Source: Limnohabitans parvus II-B4
Lineage (GTDB): Bacteria; Pseudomonadota; Gammaproteobacteria; Burkholderiales; Burkholderiaceae_C
Direction: 5' to 3'
Assembly (NCBI RefSeq): GCF_003063455.1
Contig: NZ_NESN01000002.1
Span: forward strand, 62,001-126,000
Length of the DNA: 64,000 bases
In this document: piece after piece, positions 1-10,682 of the stretch
How the letters are laid out: each line of letters starts with the position of its first letter
How positions within the stretch are numbered: the stretch's first letter is position 1
Position numbers and translations under genes: made by a program
The notes under the pieces: model-generated
The model's input: the letters and a program-made list of their open reading frames with translations, nothing else
What the model was told of the DNA's origin: nothing
The model's database searches: none

Positions 1-755
1 TCGAGAAGAGGGCAAGCGACAGCTTGCTCGGCCGCGATGCGGGCGCGGTCCGGGCCGCTGGCGGCAGCTGTGCCCATCATGGCTTTGCCGGGCTCGCCCA
101 TCACTGTGCGCACGTCTTCAAAGTCGACGTTCACATGACCGGGCACATTGATGATCTCGGCAATGCCACCCACAGCGTTTTTCAGCACGTCGTTGGCATG
201 CGCAAACGCCTCGTCTTGCGTCATGTCTTCGCCGCCAGGCAATTCCAGCAGTTTTTCGTTCAACACCACGATCAACGAATCCACATTGGCTTCGAGTTCC
301 TGCATGCCCAGGTCGGCATTGGACATGCGACGACCACCTTCGAATTCGAAAGGTTTGGTCACCACACCCACCGTGAGGATGCCCATCTCTTTGGCGATGC
401 GGGCAATCACAGGCGCAGCGCCTGTGCCTGTGCCGCCGCCCATGCCGGCGGTGATGAACAACATGTGTGCGCCTTCGATGGCGGCACGAATGTCGGCTTC
501 GGCGCTTTCTGCGGCTTCACGGCCTTTTTCGGGCTTGCTCCCAGCACCCAGACCGGTCTGGCCCAGTTGGATGAAGCGGTGTGCCGCGCTGCGGGCCAAT
601 GCCTGTGCGTCGGTGTTGGCGCACACGAATTCAACGCCCTGAACTTGGCGCTCGATCATGTGCTCAACAGCGTTGCCGCCGCCACCACCGACGCCGATCA
701 CTTTGATCTGGGTGCCTTGGTTGAACTCTTCGGTTTGGATCATTTCAATGGTCAT
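1..755 (-). CDS. ftsZ: Cell division GTPase FtsZ (partial, 3' end outside window)
   Basis: FtsZ is the tubulin-like GTPase that polymerises into the cytoplasmic Z-ring and recruits the division machinery. The first 251 codons are visible. They include the glycine-rich run [12 protein letters not shown] near residue 20 and the tubulin signature [10 protein letters not shown] near residue 110, which bind GTP. The start at 755 is supported by AGGAG seven bases upstream. The gene runs off the left edge, so the C-terminal FtsA/ZipA-binding tail cannot be assessed. It is the last visible gene of the dcw cluster and lies 136 bp behind ftsA. That is the widest gap in the cluster, so it may have its own promoter; a TTGACA hexamer sits in the gap but I see no good matching -10. 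Confidence 0.98.
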   Translation of the reverse strand, partial: MTIEMIQTEEFNQGTQIKVIGVGGGGGNAVEHMIERQVQGVEFVCANTDAQALARSAAHRFIQLGQTGLGAGSKPEKGREAAESAEADIRAAIEGAHMLFITAGMGGGTGTGAAPVIARIAKEMGILTVGVVTKPFEFEGGRRMSNADLGMQELEANVDSLIVVLNEKLLELPGGEDMTQDEAFAHANDVLKNAVGGIAEIINVPGHVNVDFEDVRTVMGEPGKAMMGTAAASGPDRARIAAEQAVACPLL

Positions 756-891
756 GGTGCTACTCCTAAATTTGTTTGCAGTTGCTTGGATTTTCTAGAT
801 TCGTTTTTTTGTTCGGTTGAGGGGTGTCAACATCGACACGGCCTGCATGTCGGTGGGCTGCCTCTGGCCAGAAAGCGTTTTTTCCAGTTCA

Positions 892-2121
892 TCAGAAGTT
901 CCCCACGATGAAGTCTTTGAAGCGACCAAAAGCGTTGTTCACTGAACTTTTCTTTTGGGTGACTTTGTAGCCACGCAGACGGGCCAAGCGGGCTTCTTCC
1001 AAGAGGCCCATCACCGTGGCTGCGCGCGGCTGGCTGACCATATCAGCCAAGCCGCCTGCGTATTTGGGCAGGCCACGGCGCACGGGCTTGAGGAAGATGT
1101 CCTCGCCCAGCTCGACCATTCCGGGCATGACGGCGCTACCGCCTGTGAGCACAATGCCGGAAGACAGCACTTCTTCGTAGCCCGACTCGCGGATGACCTG
1201 GTGCACCAGCGAGAAAATTTCTTCGATGCGTGGCTCAATCACGCCAGCCAAGGCTTGGCGGCTGAGCATGCGCGGCCCCCGGTCGCCCAGACCTGGCACT
1301 TCGACCTGCGCGTCCGGGTCGGCCAGCAACTGCTTGGCGTAACCACTTTCGACTTTGATGTCTTCAGCATCCTTCGTTGGCGTGCGCAAAGCCATGGCAA
1401 TGTCGCTGGTGATCAGGTCACCCGCGATTGGGATCACGGCCGTGTGGCGGATTGAACCGTTGGCAAAGATCGCCACGTCGGTCGTGCCTGCGCCAATGTC
1501 CACACACACCACGCCCAATTCGCGCTCGTCTTCTGACAGCACGGCCAGACTTGACGATTGCGGGTTGAGCAGCAACTGGTCAACCTCAAGGCCGCAGCGG
1601 CGCACGCACTTGATGATGTTTTCAGCCGCGCTTTGCGCGCCCGTCACAATGTGCACCTTGGCTTCCAGGCGCATGCCGCTCATGCCAATCGGCTCCTTGA
1701 CCTCTTGCCCGTCGATCACAAATTCCTGTGGCGCCACCAACAGCAAGCGCTGATCGGTCGAGATGTTGATTGCACGGGCGGTTTCCATCACGCGGGCCAC
1801 ATCGGCCTGCGTGACTTCCTTGTCCTTGATCGCCACCATGCCACTGGAGTTGATGCCTCGAATGTGGCTGCCGGTGATGCCCACATTCACGCGGGTGATC
1901 TTGCAGTCAGCCATCAACTCGGCTTCTTTCAGCGCCTGCTGGATGCTTTGCACGGTGGCATCGATGTTGACCACCACACCGCGCTTGAGGCCATTGCCCG
2001 GTGCAATGCCCAGACCGGCGATCTTGAGCTCGCCATCCGGCATGACCTCGGCCACCACCGCCATGACTTTGGAGGTGCCAATGTCCAACCCAACCACCAG
2101 ATCTTTGTACTCTTTTGCCAT
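892..2121 (-). CDS. ftsA: Cell division protein FtsA
   Basis: FtsA is an actin-fold ATPase that tethers FtsZ filaments to the inner membrane and signals to late divisome proteins. The phosphate-binding motifs DIGTSKV (near residue 12) and DIGAGTTDVAIF (near residue 210) are present. The C-terminus ends in a short amphipathic helix, FGRFKDFIVGNF, which is the membrane-targeting sequence. I chose ATG 2121 because family members begin MAKEYKDLV and a GGTGAG sits five bases upstream. A GTG three codons earlier (2130) is the alternative. At about 409 residues it has the usual length. It lies 40 bp after ftsQ and 136 bp before ftsZ. Confidence 0.97.
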   Translation of the reverse strand: MAKEYKDLVVGLDIGTSKVMAVVAEVMPDGELKIAGLGIAPGNGLKRGVVVNIDATVQSIQQALKEAELMADCKITRVNVGITGSHIRGINSSGMVAIKDKEVTQADVARVMETARAINISTDQRLLLVAPQEFVIDGQEVKEPIGMSGMRLEAKVHIVTGAQSAAENIIKCVRRCGLEVDQLLLNPQSSSLAVLSEDERELGVVCVDIGAGTTDVAIFANGSIRHTAVIPIAGDLITSDIAMALRTPTKDAEDIKVESGYAKQLLADPDAQVEVPGLGDRGPRMLSRQALAGVIEPRIEEIFSLVHQVIRESGYEEVLSSGIVLTGGSAVMPGMVELGEDIFLKPVRRGLPKYAGGLADMVSQPRAATVMGLLEEARLARLRGYKVTQKKSSVNNAFGRFKDFIVGNF

Positions 2122-2161
2122 TTGACTCACCGTTTCCGTTTCATTCCTGTGCCTTGATCAC

Positions 2162-2938
2162 TCAAGGCTTTTTCTGAGCTTGCGCTTCCAGCGTGGTCAC
2201 ACCACGCAAACGCAAGGCATAGCCATCTTTGTGCCGCAAATCTGCCCCGGCCAATGCCGTGGGTGTTCGTCCGTACCGTGCCGTCACCTGTGACAGGGTC
2301 CTGAAAAAAACCTTCAACTGGGCACCCACTTCTGCTTCAGTGCCACGCCCCAACTCCAGCCATGCGCCGCTTTGTGTCATCACGCGCCAGCTTCCGCGTG
2401 TCGTCAATTCGAGCTGGTCTATGTCCATGTCCATGGCTTCAAAAATAGGCAGCAGATGCCGGTACATCTGGACAACGATGGCCGACTGGTCATCTGGGCC
2501 CTTGAGCCGAGGCAAGCGCTCGACATCCACATCTTCGACGCTCGCCTCGAACACGCGGCTTTGCTGATTGACCATCTTGTTGGAGCCGTCATCGCCCCAA
2601 AGCGCCATGGGCTCATGCTCGACCAAAACGGCTCTCAAACTGCTGGGGAAATCACGGTGCACCACCGCACCCCGAACCCAAGGCACCGCCTCAAAGGCTT
2701 CACGTGTCCGGTTCAAATCGATGGTGAAAAAGTTGCCACTCAATTGCGGCATCACATTGGCCCTCAAGGTGACCGCGTTGTTGCGCGTCACATCGCCCTG
2801 CACGGTGATCGCCTGGATCGAAAACGCAGGATGCCGCAACAGCCACCAAGCACCACCGGCCAGAACCAGCAACACAAACACCCCCGTCAGCGAAGCTGCC
2901 GTCATGTTCATGAGCCGGATATCGAGCGGCACAGACAT
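2162..2938 (-). CDS. ftsQ: Cell division protein FtsQ
   Basis: FtsQ is a bitopic inner-membrane protein that links early and late divisome components through the FtsQLB complex. The 258-residue product has a short cytoplasmic N-terminus, one transmembrane helix (VFVLLVLAGGAWWLL, about residues 20-38) and then the POTRA domain beginning FSIQAITVQGD. The frame is open further upstream, but ATG 2938 leaves a normal 8-bp gap after ddl and gives the usual short cytoplasmic tail. Longer starts would overlap ddl and add a non-family extension. Sequence conservation in this family is low, so the call rests on the topology, the POTRA motif and the fixed ddl-ftsQ-ftsA position. Confidence 0.95.
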   Translation of the reverse strand: MSVPLDIRLMNMTAASLTGVFVLLVLAGGAWWLLRHPAFSIQAITVQGDVTRNNAVTLRANVMPQLSGNFFTIDLNRTREAFEAVPWVRGAVVHRDFPSSLRAVLVEHEPMALWGDDGSNKMVNQQSRVFEASVEDVDVERLPRLKGPDDQSAIVVQMYRHLLPIFEAMDMDIDQLELTTRGSWRVMTQSGAWLELGRGTEAEVGAQLKVFFRTLSQVTARYGRTPTALAGADLRHKDGYALRLRGVTTLEAQAQKKP

Positions 2939-2946
2939 GGCTTTTT

Positions 2947-3912
2947 TCACCCCAACACCTCCTGCACATGGTCCAGCGTGGCCGACGCCAACAACTGGCA
3001 GCACAAGGCTTCGTAGCTCAGACCTGATGCACGGGCAGACATGGGCACCAAAGAATGGCCCGTCATACCCGGAGAAGTGTTGATTTCAAGCAGATAGGGT
3101 TTGCGCGTCGCCCCATCGATCATCACGTCAATGCGCCCCCAACCCCGGCAGCCCAACACCTGGTAAGCCTTGACCACCAAGGCCTCGATGGCAGCCTCTT
3201 CTGCTGCTGACAGCCCCGATGGAACCAGGTACTGGGTATCGTCCGTGAAGTATTTGTTCTGGTAATCGTAGTTTCCAGCGGGCGCCACAATCCGAATCAC
3301 AGGCAAAGCACGGCTGGTCTCACCGGCGCCCATCACAGGACAAGTGACTTCGTCACCCACGATGCATTGTTCGCAAAGGATGTCCGCATCACACACGCCT
3401 GCGGCAGCCAAGGCGGCAGGTAACTCTTCGGCTGTGAGGACCTTGGTCACGCCAATCGACGAGCCTTCACGCGCTGGCTTGACGATCATGGGCAAACCCA
3501 AGGCCTTAATGAGCCCGTCGACCGAGACCTGCCCCAAATGTTCACGGTGCACCAACACATAGGCTGGTGTGGGCAAACCTTCGGCCAGCCACACCCGTTT
3601 GGTCATGGTTTTGTCCATGGCGATGCTGGAAGCCATCACACCAGAACCCGTATAGGGGATGCCCAACAACTCCAGAGCACCCTGCACCGTACCGTCTTCG
3701 CCGTATCGGCCATGCAGGGCGATGAAGCAACGGTCAAACCCTTCACGTTTCAAATCGCTCAGATCTCTTTCAGCAGGGTCAAAAGCATGGGCATCCACGC
3801 CAGAGACCTGCAAGGCTTTCAGCACGCCTTGGCCAGACATCAGGGACACCTCGCGCTCGGCGGAACGCCCACCCATGAGAACGGCCACTTTGCCCAGATT
3901 GGAAGCGCTCAT
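2947..3912 (-). CDS. ddl: D-alanine--D-alanine ligase
   Basis: This cytoplasmic ATP-grasp enzyme joins two D-alanines, making the dipeptide that MurF adds to the peptidoglycan precursor. Visible landmarks are the N-terminal [17 protein letters not shown], the ATP-grasp region [15 protein letters not shown] near residue 145 and the metal/substrate loop [13 protein letters not shown] near residue 275. At 321 residues it is close to the DdlB length. The start overlaps the murC stop by 4 bp (ATGA), which implies translational coupling. Membership of the dcw cluster makes it the ddlB type. Confidence 0.97.
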   Translation of the reverse strand: MSASNLGKVAVLMGGRSAEREVSLMSGQGVLKALQVSGVDAHAFDPAERDLSDLKREGFDRCFIALHGRYGEDGTVQGALELLGIPYTGSGVMASSIAMDKTMTKRVWLAEGLPTPAYVLVHREHLGQVSVDGLIKALGLPMIVKPAREGSSIGVTKVLTAEELPAALAAAGVCDADILCEQCIVGDEVTCPVMGAGETSRALPVIRIVAPAGNYDYQNKYFTDDTQYLVPSGLSAAEEAAIEALVVKAYQVLGCRGWGRIDVMIDGATRKPYLLEINTSPGMTGHSLVPMSARASGLSYEALCCQLLASATLDHVQEVLG

Positions 3913-5318
3913 GCGGCACCTCCCATCTCAACCACTTTGGCAGGCACTGCTCCGATGGAGCCCGCACCCATGCAAATCACCACATCGCCGTCACGCGCAT
4001 TGCTCAATACGGCTTGCGGCATGTCGGCGATGGCGTCGACAAACACCGGCTCGACCTTGCCTGCCACACGCAGTGCACGCGCCAGTGAGCGGCCGTCGGC
4101 CGCCACGATCGGCGCTTCGCCTGCGGCATAGACCTCGGACAAGAGCACGCTGTCGCAGCCCTGACCAATGACTTTCACAAAATCTTCAAAGCAATCGCGC
4201 GTGCGGCTGTAGCGGTGCGGCTGGAAGGCCAACACCAAGCGACGACCCGGGAATGCGCCACGGGCTGCGGCCAGCGTGGCCGCCATCTCGACCGGGTGGT
4301 GACCGTAATCATCGATCACGGTGAAATGCCCTGTACCGCCGGGCACGGTCACATCGCCATAACGCTGGAAACGACGCCCCACACCTTTGAAACCTGCCAA
4401 AGCACGCTGCACAGCCGCATCGTCCACCCCCAACTCCACCGCCACCGCCACCGCTGCCAACGCATTGAGCACGTTGTGGTTGCCTGGCAAATTCAGCACC
4501 AAAGGCAGGTCAGGCAAAGTCACGCCGTTGCGCCTTTGCACCGTGAAATGCATCTGGCCGTGTTCAGCACGCACATCCACGGCGCGCACTTGTGCACCTT
4601 CATTGAGACCATAGGTTGTCACGGGGCGAGCAATGTCGTTCACGATGGACTGCACGCCGGGATCGTCCGAACACACAATGGCTGTGCCATAAAAAGGCAT
4701 GCGGTGCAAAAATTCGACGAAGGCCGACTTCAACCGTGCCAGATCATGGCCATAGGTTTCCATGTGGTCGGCATCGATGTTGGTCACCACCGCCATCACA
4801 GGCAGCAGGTTCAGAAAAGAGGCATCCGATTCATCGGCCTCAACCACGATGTAATCACCCGTGCCCAACTTGGCATTGGCGCCCGCGCTGTTCAGTCGAC
4901 CACCGATCACAAAGGTCGGGTCCAGTCCCGCCTCGGCCAGCACACTGGCCACCAAGCTGGTGGTGGTGGTTTTGCCGTGGGTGCCCGCGATGGCCACGCC
5001 TTGCTTCATGCGCATCAGCTCGGCCAGCATCACGGCGCGGGGCACGATGGGGATGTGGCGCTCACGGGCGGCCAGCACTTCGGGGTTGTCGGCTTTCACG
5101 GCGGTGGAGGTGACCACCGCATCGGCGTCCTTGACGTTGTGGGCGGTGTGACCGACATGGGTCTCGATGCCCAATGCAGCCAAACGCCGCAAAGTGGCAC
5201 TGTCTGACAGGTCAGAGCCGGAAATGGCGTAACCCAAATTGAGCAAGACCTCGGCAATGCCGCTCATGCCCGAGCCCCCGATGCCGATGAAATGGATTTT
5301 TCGAATGGCGTGTTTCAT
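3909..5318 (-). CDS. murC: UDP-N-acetylmuramate--L-alanine ligase MurC
   Basis: MurC adds L-alanine to UDP-MurNAc with ATP, the first amino-acid addition of peptidoglycan synthesis, in the cytoplasm. The Rossmann start [18 protein letters not shown], the P-loop [12 protein letters not shown] near residue 112 and the C-terminal Mur ligase domain (FQPHRYSRT near residue 365) are all present. At 469 residues it has family length. It overlaps murG upstream and ddl downstream by 4 bp each. Confidence 0.98.
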   Translation of the reverse strand: MKHAIRKIHFIGIGGSGMSGIAEVLLNLGYAISGSDLSDSATLRRLAALGIETHVGHTAHNVKDADAVVTSTAVKADNPEVLAARERHIPIVPRAVMLAELMRMKQGVAIAGTHGKTTTTSLVASVLAEAGLDPTFVIGGRLNSAGANAKLGTGDYIVVEADESDASFLNLLPVMAVVTNIDADHMETYGHDLARLKSAFVEFLHRMPFYGTAIVCSDDPGVQSIVNDIARPVTTYGLNEGAQVRAVDVRAEHGQMHFTVQRRNGVTLPDLPLVLNLPGNHNVLNALAAVAVAVELGVDDAAVQRALAGFKGVGRRFQRYGDVTVPGGTGHFTVIDDYGHHPVEMAATLAAARGAFPGRRLVLAFQPHRYSRTRDCFEDFVKVIGQGCDSVLLSEVYAAGEAPIVAADGRSLARALRVAGKVEPVFVDAIADMPQAVLSNARDGDVVICMGAGSIGAVPAKVVEMGGAA

Positions 5319-6379
5319 GCTGCCAGTTCCTCACAAGCCATCACGACCTCCCGTGTCGCATTTGTTTTTTTCTGTTCGTACGCTTTTTCAGCACAGGCCA
5401 ACAAGCTCTCGCGACTCAGTCCGGCCAATCGGTCGGCCAGCGCCTGCGCGGTCAACTCTGCTTGCGGCACCAGCCAGCCACCACCTTGCGCGACCAAAAA
5501 CTGCGCATTGGTGGTTTGGTGGTCGTCCACCGCAAACGGGAACGGCACATACAAAGCCGCCGCGCCCACGGCAGCCATTTCTGTCACCGTGCTGGCACCT
5601 GCCCGGCAGATCACCAGATCGGCTTGCGCAAACGCCGTGGCCGTGTCGTCGATGAACGGCGTCAAATCGGCGTGCACCCCCGCTGCCGCATAGTTGACGC
5701 GCAGCGCCTCGATTTGTTTGGCCCCGCTTTGGTGGGTCACCACAGGGCGCGTTGCGGTGGGCAGCAACGCCAGGGCCTGCGGCACGATGTCGTTCAAGGC
5801 CTTGGCCCCCAAGCTGCCGCCCACCACCAAAACCCGCAAGGGGCCAGTGCGCTCGGCAAAGCGCTGGGCGGGTGTGGCTTGCTCGGTGAATGCCCGGCGC
5901 AGTGGATTGCCCACCCATTGGCCGGTTTTGAAGACACCCGGGAACGCGGTGAACACGCGATCGGCCACCTGAGCCAACACCTTGTTGGCCAGGCCAGCCA
6001 CTGAATTTTGTTCGTGCAGCACGACAGGTTTGCCCCACAGGCTGGCCATCAGGCCGCCCGGGAATGTGATGTAGCCGCCCAAACCCAGCACCACATCCGG
6101 CTGCACACGGCGCACCACCTGCAGGCTTTGCCAAAATGCACGCAACAATTTGAAAGGCAGCACGGCCAGCGTTTTGAGGCCTTTGCCGCGCACGCCGCCA
6201 AAGTCAACCGCCTCAAAGGCAAAGCCACGCGGTGGCACCAACTGGCTTTCCATGCTGTCCGGTGCCCCCAACCAGTGCACGCGCCAACCGGCATCACGCA
6301 AGGCTTCGGCCACGGCCAAGCCCGGAAAGATGTGTCCGCCCGTGCCGCCCGCCATGACCAATGCGCATTTGACGCTCAT
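5315..6379 (-). CDS. murG: UDP-GlcNAc:lipid I N-acetylglucosaminyltransferase MurG
   Basis: MurG is a GT-B glycosyltransferase on the inner leaflet of the inner membrane. It transfers GlcNAc from UDP-GlcNAc to lipid I to make lipid II. The family loops are visible: [17 protein letters not shown] at the N-terminus, [11 protein letters not shown] near residue 190 and [15 protein letters not shown] near residue 260. At 354 residues it is full length. It overlaps ftsW and murC by 4 bp each. UDP-GlcNAc for this step would come from glmS and glmU further along the window. Confidence 0.98.
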   Translation of the reverse strand: MSVKCALVMAGGTGGHIFPGLAVAEALRDAGWRVHWLGAPDSMESQLVPPRGFAFEAVDFGGVRGKGLKTLAVLPFKLLRAFWQSLQVVRRVQPDVVLGLGGYITFPGGLMASLWGKPVVLHEQNSVAGLANKVLAQVADRVFTAFPGVFKTGQWVGNPLRRAFTEQATPAQRFAERTGPLRVLVVGGSLGAKALNDIVPQALALLPTATRPVVTHQSGAKQIEALRVNYAAAGVHADLTPFIDDTATAFAQADLVICRAGASTVTEMAAVGAAALYVPFPFAVDDHQTTNAQFLVAQGGGWLVPQAELTAQALADRLAGLSRESLLACAEKAYEQKKTNATREVVMACEELAA

Positions 6380-7677
6380 GAGCGACCTCCACGCATCATT
6401 TGCTTGTTCTCGGCATCAATTCGCAAGACCACGGCAATGGCGATCAGGTTCATCATGATGGCCGAGCCACCGTAACTCATCAAGGGCAGCGTCAGGCCCT
6501 TGGTGGGCAAAGCACCCAGGTTCACACCCATGTTGATGAACGATTGAAAACCGATCCAGATGCCCACGCCTTGGGCGACCAAACCGGAAAAGACCTTGTC
6601 CAGTGCGATGGCCTGACGACCGATCACCATGATGCGGCGGCTGAGCCACAGGAACAGGAAAATCACCAGGGAAACACCGACCAAACCGAATTCCTCGCCA
6701 ATCACCGCCAGCAAGAAGTCGGTATGTGCCTCGGGCAACCAGTGCAGTTTCTCAACGCTGCCCCCCAGACCCACACCCCAAACCTCGCCACGCCCGATGG
6801 CGATCAAGGAATGCGACAGTTGGTAGCCCTTGCCCAAAGCATGCTCTGCGCTGAACGGGTCGAGGTAGGCAAAAATGCGGTCGCGACGCCAAGGAGATGC
6901 CGCAATCATCACCACAAACGCGCCCACCAGACCCGCAAAAATCAAGAAGAACATGCGGGCATTGACGCCCCCCAAAAACAGGATGCCCATGGCGATGATG
7001 GCGATCACCATGAAGGCGCCCATGTCGGGCTCGGCCAGCAAGAACACCCCAGCCACCACCACGGCTGCGCCCATGGGCAGCACCGCACGGAAGAAGCGTT
7101 CCTTGACCTCCATCTTGCGCACCATGTAATCGGCCGCATAAATGATGGTGGCGAATTTCGCCAGCTCGGAGGGCTGGAAATTCATGACGCCAAATGAAAT
7201 CCAGCGGCGCGCACCGTTGACGCCTTTGCCAATGAAAGGAATCAGCACCAAGGCCAACAACACCAGCGACAGCACAAACATCGGGCGGGCCACCTTTTCC
7301 CACGTGCTCGTGGGAATCTGAAACGCCAGCAAAGCCATGATGCAACCAAACACCATGGAAATCACGTGCCGAGTCAGGAAGTGCGTTTGTGCGTAGCGTG
7401 AAAAACGCGGGTTGTCCGGCATCGCAATCGATGCCGAATAGACCATGACCATGCCCCACATGAGCAAGGCCACCACCACCCAGACCAAGGCCTGGTCCAC
7501 GCTTTGCAAGCGGGTAGCAGAGCTGGAGGACTGACGCGCAAAGTCATAGCCCCCCAAATTGACAGGCAAACTTTGACCTTGACTGCTCTGTGCGTTCAGG
7601 CGGCCACCAGCAAACAAGCCGGTCAGGCGGGCCAAACCGCCCTGCAGGCGTTGCGACAAGGTCTGGGCTTCACTCAT
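6376..7677 (-). CDS. ftsW: Lipid II glycan polymerase / divisome SEDS protein FtsW
   Basis: FtsW is a polytopic SEDS protein that polymerises septal glycan strands in complex with FtsI. The 433-residue product has about ten hydrophobic segments after a 60-residue cytoplasmic N-terminus. The SEDS signature is clear in [21 protein letters not shown] (split here: [12 protein letters not shown], then [11 protein letters not shown]) around residues 295-320 and in [10 protein letters not shown] near the C-terminus. The N-terminal extension, rich in Ser/Gln, is common in Burkholderiales. It overlaps murD and murG by 4 bp each, which favours coupled translation. Confidence 0.97.
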   Translation of the reverse strand: MSEAQTLSQRLQGGLARLTGLFAGGRLNAQSSQGQSLPVNLGGYDFARQSSSSATRLQSVDQALVWVVVALLMWGMVMVYSASIAMPDNPRFSRYAQTHFLTRHVISMVFGCIMALLAFQIPTSTWEKVARPMFVLSLVLLALVLIPFIGKGVNGARRWISFGVMNFQPSELAKFATIIYAADYMVRKMEVKERFFRAVLPMGAAVVVAGVFLLAEPDMGAFMVIAIIAMGILFLGGVNARMFFLIFAGLVGAFVVMIAASPWRRDRIFAYLDPFSAEHALGKGYQLSHSLIAIGRGEVWGVGLGGSVEKLHWLPEAHTDFLLAVIGEEFGLVGVSLVIFLFLWLSRRIMVIGRQAIALDKVFSGLVAQGVGIWIGFQSFINMGVNLGALPTKGLTLPLMSYGGSAIMMNLIAIAVVLRIDAENKQMMRGGRS

Positions 7678-9500
7678 GCGCCACCCTCCATCGCCACACC
7701 GGCCGTTTCAGCCAGCTCGGCCACAGCATCGCAAAATACTTTGGCCCGATGGCCGTAGTTTTCAAACATGTCAAAACTGGCGCAAGCAGGCGACATCAGG
7801 ACCGCATCGCCCATGTGGGCCATGCCGGTGGCTTGAGCCACAGCGGCATGCATGTCGACAGCGTCTTGCAAAGGCACGCCGCAGTCCTGCAGCACTTCGC
7901 GCATGCATGGGCCATCGCGTCCGATCAGGACCACGCCACGCGCATAACGGGAAACGGGATCGCGCAAAGGTGAGAAATCCTGGCCTTTTCCATCGCCACC
8001 CAAAATGACCACCACGCGGCGGTCGGCGCCCAAGCCCTGCAAGGCGGCCACCGTGGCCCCCACATTCGTGCCTTTGCTGTCGTCAAAGTATTCCACTTCG
8101 CCCACGATGGCCACGGGCTCCACACGGTGCGGCTCGCCCCGGTATTCGCGCAAGCCATACAACATGGGGCCCAAAGCGCAGCCTGCGCTACCGGCCATGG
8201 CCAAGGCGGCCAAGGCATTGACCGCGTTGTGACGGCCGCGAATGCGCAAGGCGTCTGCGGGGATCAGGCGTTGAATGTGCAGCTCTTCGGCTTCGTCTTT
8301 GCGACGGCGGCGGGTTTCATCGGCCTCCAGGGCACGCACCAGCCAGGTCATGCCGTTCATGACTTCAATGCCGTAATCACCGGGACGCGTGGGCATGTCG
8401 CCACCAAAGGTCACACAAGCGCGCTCCACCGGTTTTTGCAATTTCACACGCACCGGTGCAGGCCGCATGGCCATGACCTGGGGGTCTTCGCGGTTCAAAA
8501 CCATCAGAGCCTGTGCCCCAAAAATTCGGGCCTTGGCGGCCGCATAAGCGTCCATCGAGCCATGCCAGTCAAGATGGTCTTGCGAAATGTTCAGCACGGT
8601 CCCGGCTGTGGGCTCAAAGCCTTCGCTGCTGTCCAGCTGAAAACTCGACAACTCCAGCACCCAGACCTGCGGCAAGGCTTGCGCCATGGGGTCAAGAGAC
8701 ACCGCAGGCGCAGGCGCGATCAGCACAGGTTCAGCCTCATCACCATCCAGGGCCACGGGGTCTTCTTCGTTGGCACGGGCCAGGTCACCACTGTTTTCAG
8801 CTGCGCAAGCGGCAGTTTCGTTTCCTGCCTTGTCGGTGTGCAGCTCGGACGTGTGGACCCGATTTTCAGATTCGGCCTGCGCGGCTGATACCACGCGCTC
8901 TGTCGGCATGGCGATTTTTTCGGGGTTGGCGGCCAACTCAGCCGCCTGTTCGGCTTCGCGATTGGCCGCGTCCTGGTCAACCTGCGCCTGGGCCTGCACC
9001 ATGGCTTCGGTCAGTGTGTCGAGCAGTGTGGGGCCAATGTTGCCTGCCACTTGCACCGTCTTGCCAGCGCGTGCCACCAGCTGTCCGGTGAGTGAGGTCA
9101 CCGTGGTCTTGCCGTTGGTACCCGTGATCGCCAGCACCTGGGGGGTGTAACCAAAGCGTTCTTTCAAATCTTGCAAGCCCGCAGCAAACAAGCTCAGCTC
9201 GCCGCCTTGCCACAAGCCCATGGCCTGAGCGGCGTTCACCACGGGTGCCACCACATCAGGGGCCAAACCGGGGCTGCGAAACACGGCGCGCACCGAAGTG
9301 CCTTCGACCAGACTGGCCGCAAAGGGGCCAGATACAAATCGCACAGCAGGCCATTCGGCCTGCAAAGTTGCCAGCTGGGGTGGGGTGTCACGCGTGTCGG
9401 CCACCGTCACGTTGGCTCCGGCATGGGCACACCAACGGGCCATCGCAAGGCCCGAAGCACCCAAACCGAGAATCAGAACGTGTTGACCTTGGAGCTGCAT
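7674..9500 (-). CDS. murD: UDP-N-acetylmuramoylalanine--D-glutamate ligase MurD with a large internal insert
   Basis: MurD adds D-glutamate to UDP-MurNAc-L-Ala in the cytoplasm. The N-terminal Rossmann motif [16 protein letters not shown], the P-loop [16 protein letters not shown] (residues 125-140) and the substrate motif [10 protein letters not shown] (about 281-290) identify it. The protein has 608 residues, against about 440 in E. coli MurD. The excess is mainly a segment at about residues 165-275 between GNIGP and VLELSSF. That segment is rich in Ala, Glu, Asp and Gln, has no recognisable fold and is probably a disordered loop. A second short charged insert, [14 protein letters not shown], lies near residue 400. 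Catalytic motifs on both sides of the inserts are intact, so activity is expected. It follows mraY by 3 bp and overlaps ftsW by 4 bp. Confidence 0.96.
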   Translation of the reverse strand: MQLQGQHVLILGLGASGLAMARWCAHAGANVTVADTRDTPPQLATLQAEWPAVRFVSGPFAASLVEGTSVRAVFRSPGLAPDVVAPVVNAAQAMGLWQGGELSLFAAGLQDLKERFGYTPQVLAITGTNGKTTVTSLTGQLVARAGKTVQVAGNIGPTLLDTLTEAMVQAQAQVDQDAANREAEQAAELAANPEKIAMPTERVVSAAQAESENRVHTSELHTDKAGNETAACAAENSGDLARANEEDPVALDGDEAEPVLIAPAPAVSLDPMAQALPQVWVLELSSFQLDSSEGFEPTAGTVLNISQDHLDWHGSMDAYAAAKARIFGAQALMVLNREDPQVMAMRPAPVRVKLQKPVERACVTFGGDMPTRPGDYGIEVMNGMTWLVRALEADETRRRRKDEAEELHIQRLIPADALRIRGRHNAVNALAALAMAGSAGCALGPMLYGLREYRGEPHRVEPVAIVGEVEYFDDSKGTNVGATVAALQGLGADRRVVVILGGDGKGQDFSPLRDPVSRYARGVVLIGRDGPCMREVLQDCGVPLQDAVDMHAAVAQATGMAHMGDAVLMSPACASFDMFENYGHRAKVFCDAVAELAETAGVAMEGGA

Positions 9501-9503
9501 GGC

Positions 9504-10682
9504 TTACCTCAGCTTCAGGGTCGACAAGCCGACCAAACACAGCAGCATGGTGATGATCCAGAAACGCACAACCACTTGCGTTTCTTTCCAGCCGCTCTTT
9601 TCAAAGTGGTGGTGCAAAGGCGCCATTTTCAAGATGCGACGACCTTCACCGTATTTTTTCTTGGTGTACTTGAAATAAGCCACCTGCGCCATGACCGACA
9701 AGGCCTCGACCACAAAGATGCCGCCCATGATGGCGAGCACTATTTCCTGCCGCACGATGACCGCGATGGTGCCCAAGGCGGCCCCCAAAGCCAGCGCACC
9801 CACATCGCCCATGAAGACCTGAGCCGGATGGGTGTTGAACCACAAGAAAGCCAGGCCGGCACCCGCCATGGCCGCGCAAAAAATCATCAACTCGCCCGAG
9901 CCCGGAATGTGCGGAAAGAACAGGTACTTGGAATACACCGAGCTGCCCGTCACGTAAGCGAACACACCCAGCGCCGAACCCACCATCACCACCGGCATGA
10001 TGGCCAAGCCATCCAGACCATCGGTCAAGTTGACGGCGTTGCTGGCACCGACAATGACCAGGTAGGTCATGACCACAAAGCCCAAGACCCCCAACGGGTA
10101 ATTGATCTCTTTAAAAAATGGCACCTGCAAACCAGCCTTGGGTGGCAGGTTCACGTCAAAGCCCGACATGACCCATTTTGCGAACAAATCAAACACGCGC
10201 AAGTTGGACACTTCGGAAATGCTGAACACCAGGTACAGCGCCGCCAACAGGCCGATCACCGACTGCCAGAAATACTTTTCACGCGAACGCATGCCTTCGG
10301 GATCTTTGTTGACCACCTTGCGCCAGTCATCGACCCAGCCAATGGCACCAAAACCCAGCGTCACGATCAGCACAATCCAGACAAAACGGTTGGACAGGTC
10401 AAACCACAACAGGGTGGAAATGGCAATGGACAACAAAATCAGCACACCGCCCATGGTGGGTGTGCCGCTTTTTGACAGGTGCGACTCCATGCCGTAGCCA
10501 CGGATCGGCTGACCGATCTTGAGCGAGGTCAGGCGACGGATCACAAAGGGGCCTGCGGCCAAGCCGATCAACAACGCCGTCATCGCAGCCATCACGGCAC
10601 GGAAGGTGATGTATTGGAAAACGCGCAAAAAGCCCCACTCCGGAGACAAACTTTGCAACCATTGGGCCAAACTAAGCAGCAT
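9504..10682 (-). CDS. mraY: Phospho-N-acetylmuramoyl-pentapeptide transferase MraY
   Basis: MraY is an integral inner-membrane enzyme that transfers phospho-MurNAc-pentapeptide to undecaprenyl phosphate, giving lipid I. Ten or so transmembrane helices can be traced. Family motifs include [10 protein letters not shown] near residue 200, a later metal-site region with [11 protein letters not shown], and the C-terminal [14 protein letters not shown] chose ATG 10682, giving 392 residues, the normal Burkholderiales length. The frame is open for 14 more codons upstream, but these lie inside murF. The start overlaps the murF end by 11 bp. Confidence 0.97.
   Translation of the reverse strand: MLLSLAQWLQSLSPEWGFLRVFQYITFRAVMAAMTALLIGLAAGPFVIRRLTSLKIGQPIRGYGMESHLSKSGTPTMGGVLILLSIAISTLLWFDLSNRFVWIVLIVTLGFGAIGWVDDWRKVVNKDPEGMRSREKYFWQSVIGLLAALYLVFSISEVSNLRVFDLFAKWVMSGFDVNLPPKAGLQVPFFKEINYPLGVLGFVVMTYLVIVGASNAVNLTDGLDGLAIMPVVMVGSALGVFAYVTGSSVYSKYLFFPHIPGSGELMIFCAAMAGAGLAFLWFNTHPAQVFMGDVGALALGAALGTIAVIVRQEIVLAIMGGIFVVEALSVMAQVAYFKYTKKKYGEGRRILKMAPLHHHFEKSGWKETQVVVRFWIITMLLCLVGLSTLKLR

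Noticed and set aside
756..891. Separate ftsZ promoter based on a TTGACA hexamer
   Set aside because: No acceptable -10 lies 15-19 bp downstream, so the hexamer alone does not support a promoter call.
4215..5207. Long plus-strand frame of 330 codons opposite murC
   Set aside because: It is antisense to a certain gene, rich in His/Gln/Arg as expected for a shadow of GC-rich coding DNA, and lacks a ribosome site.
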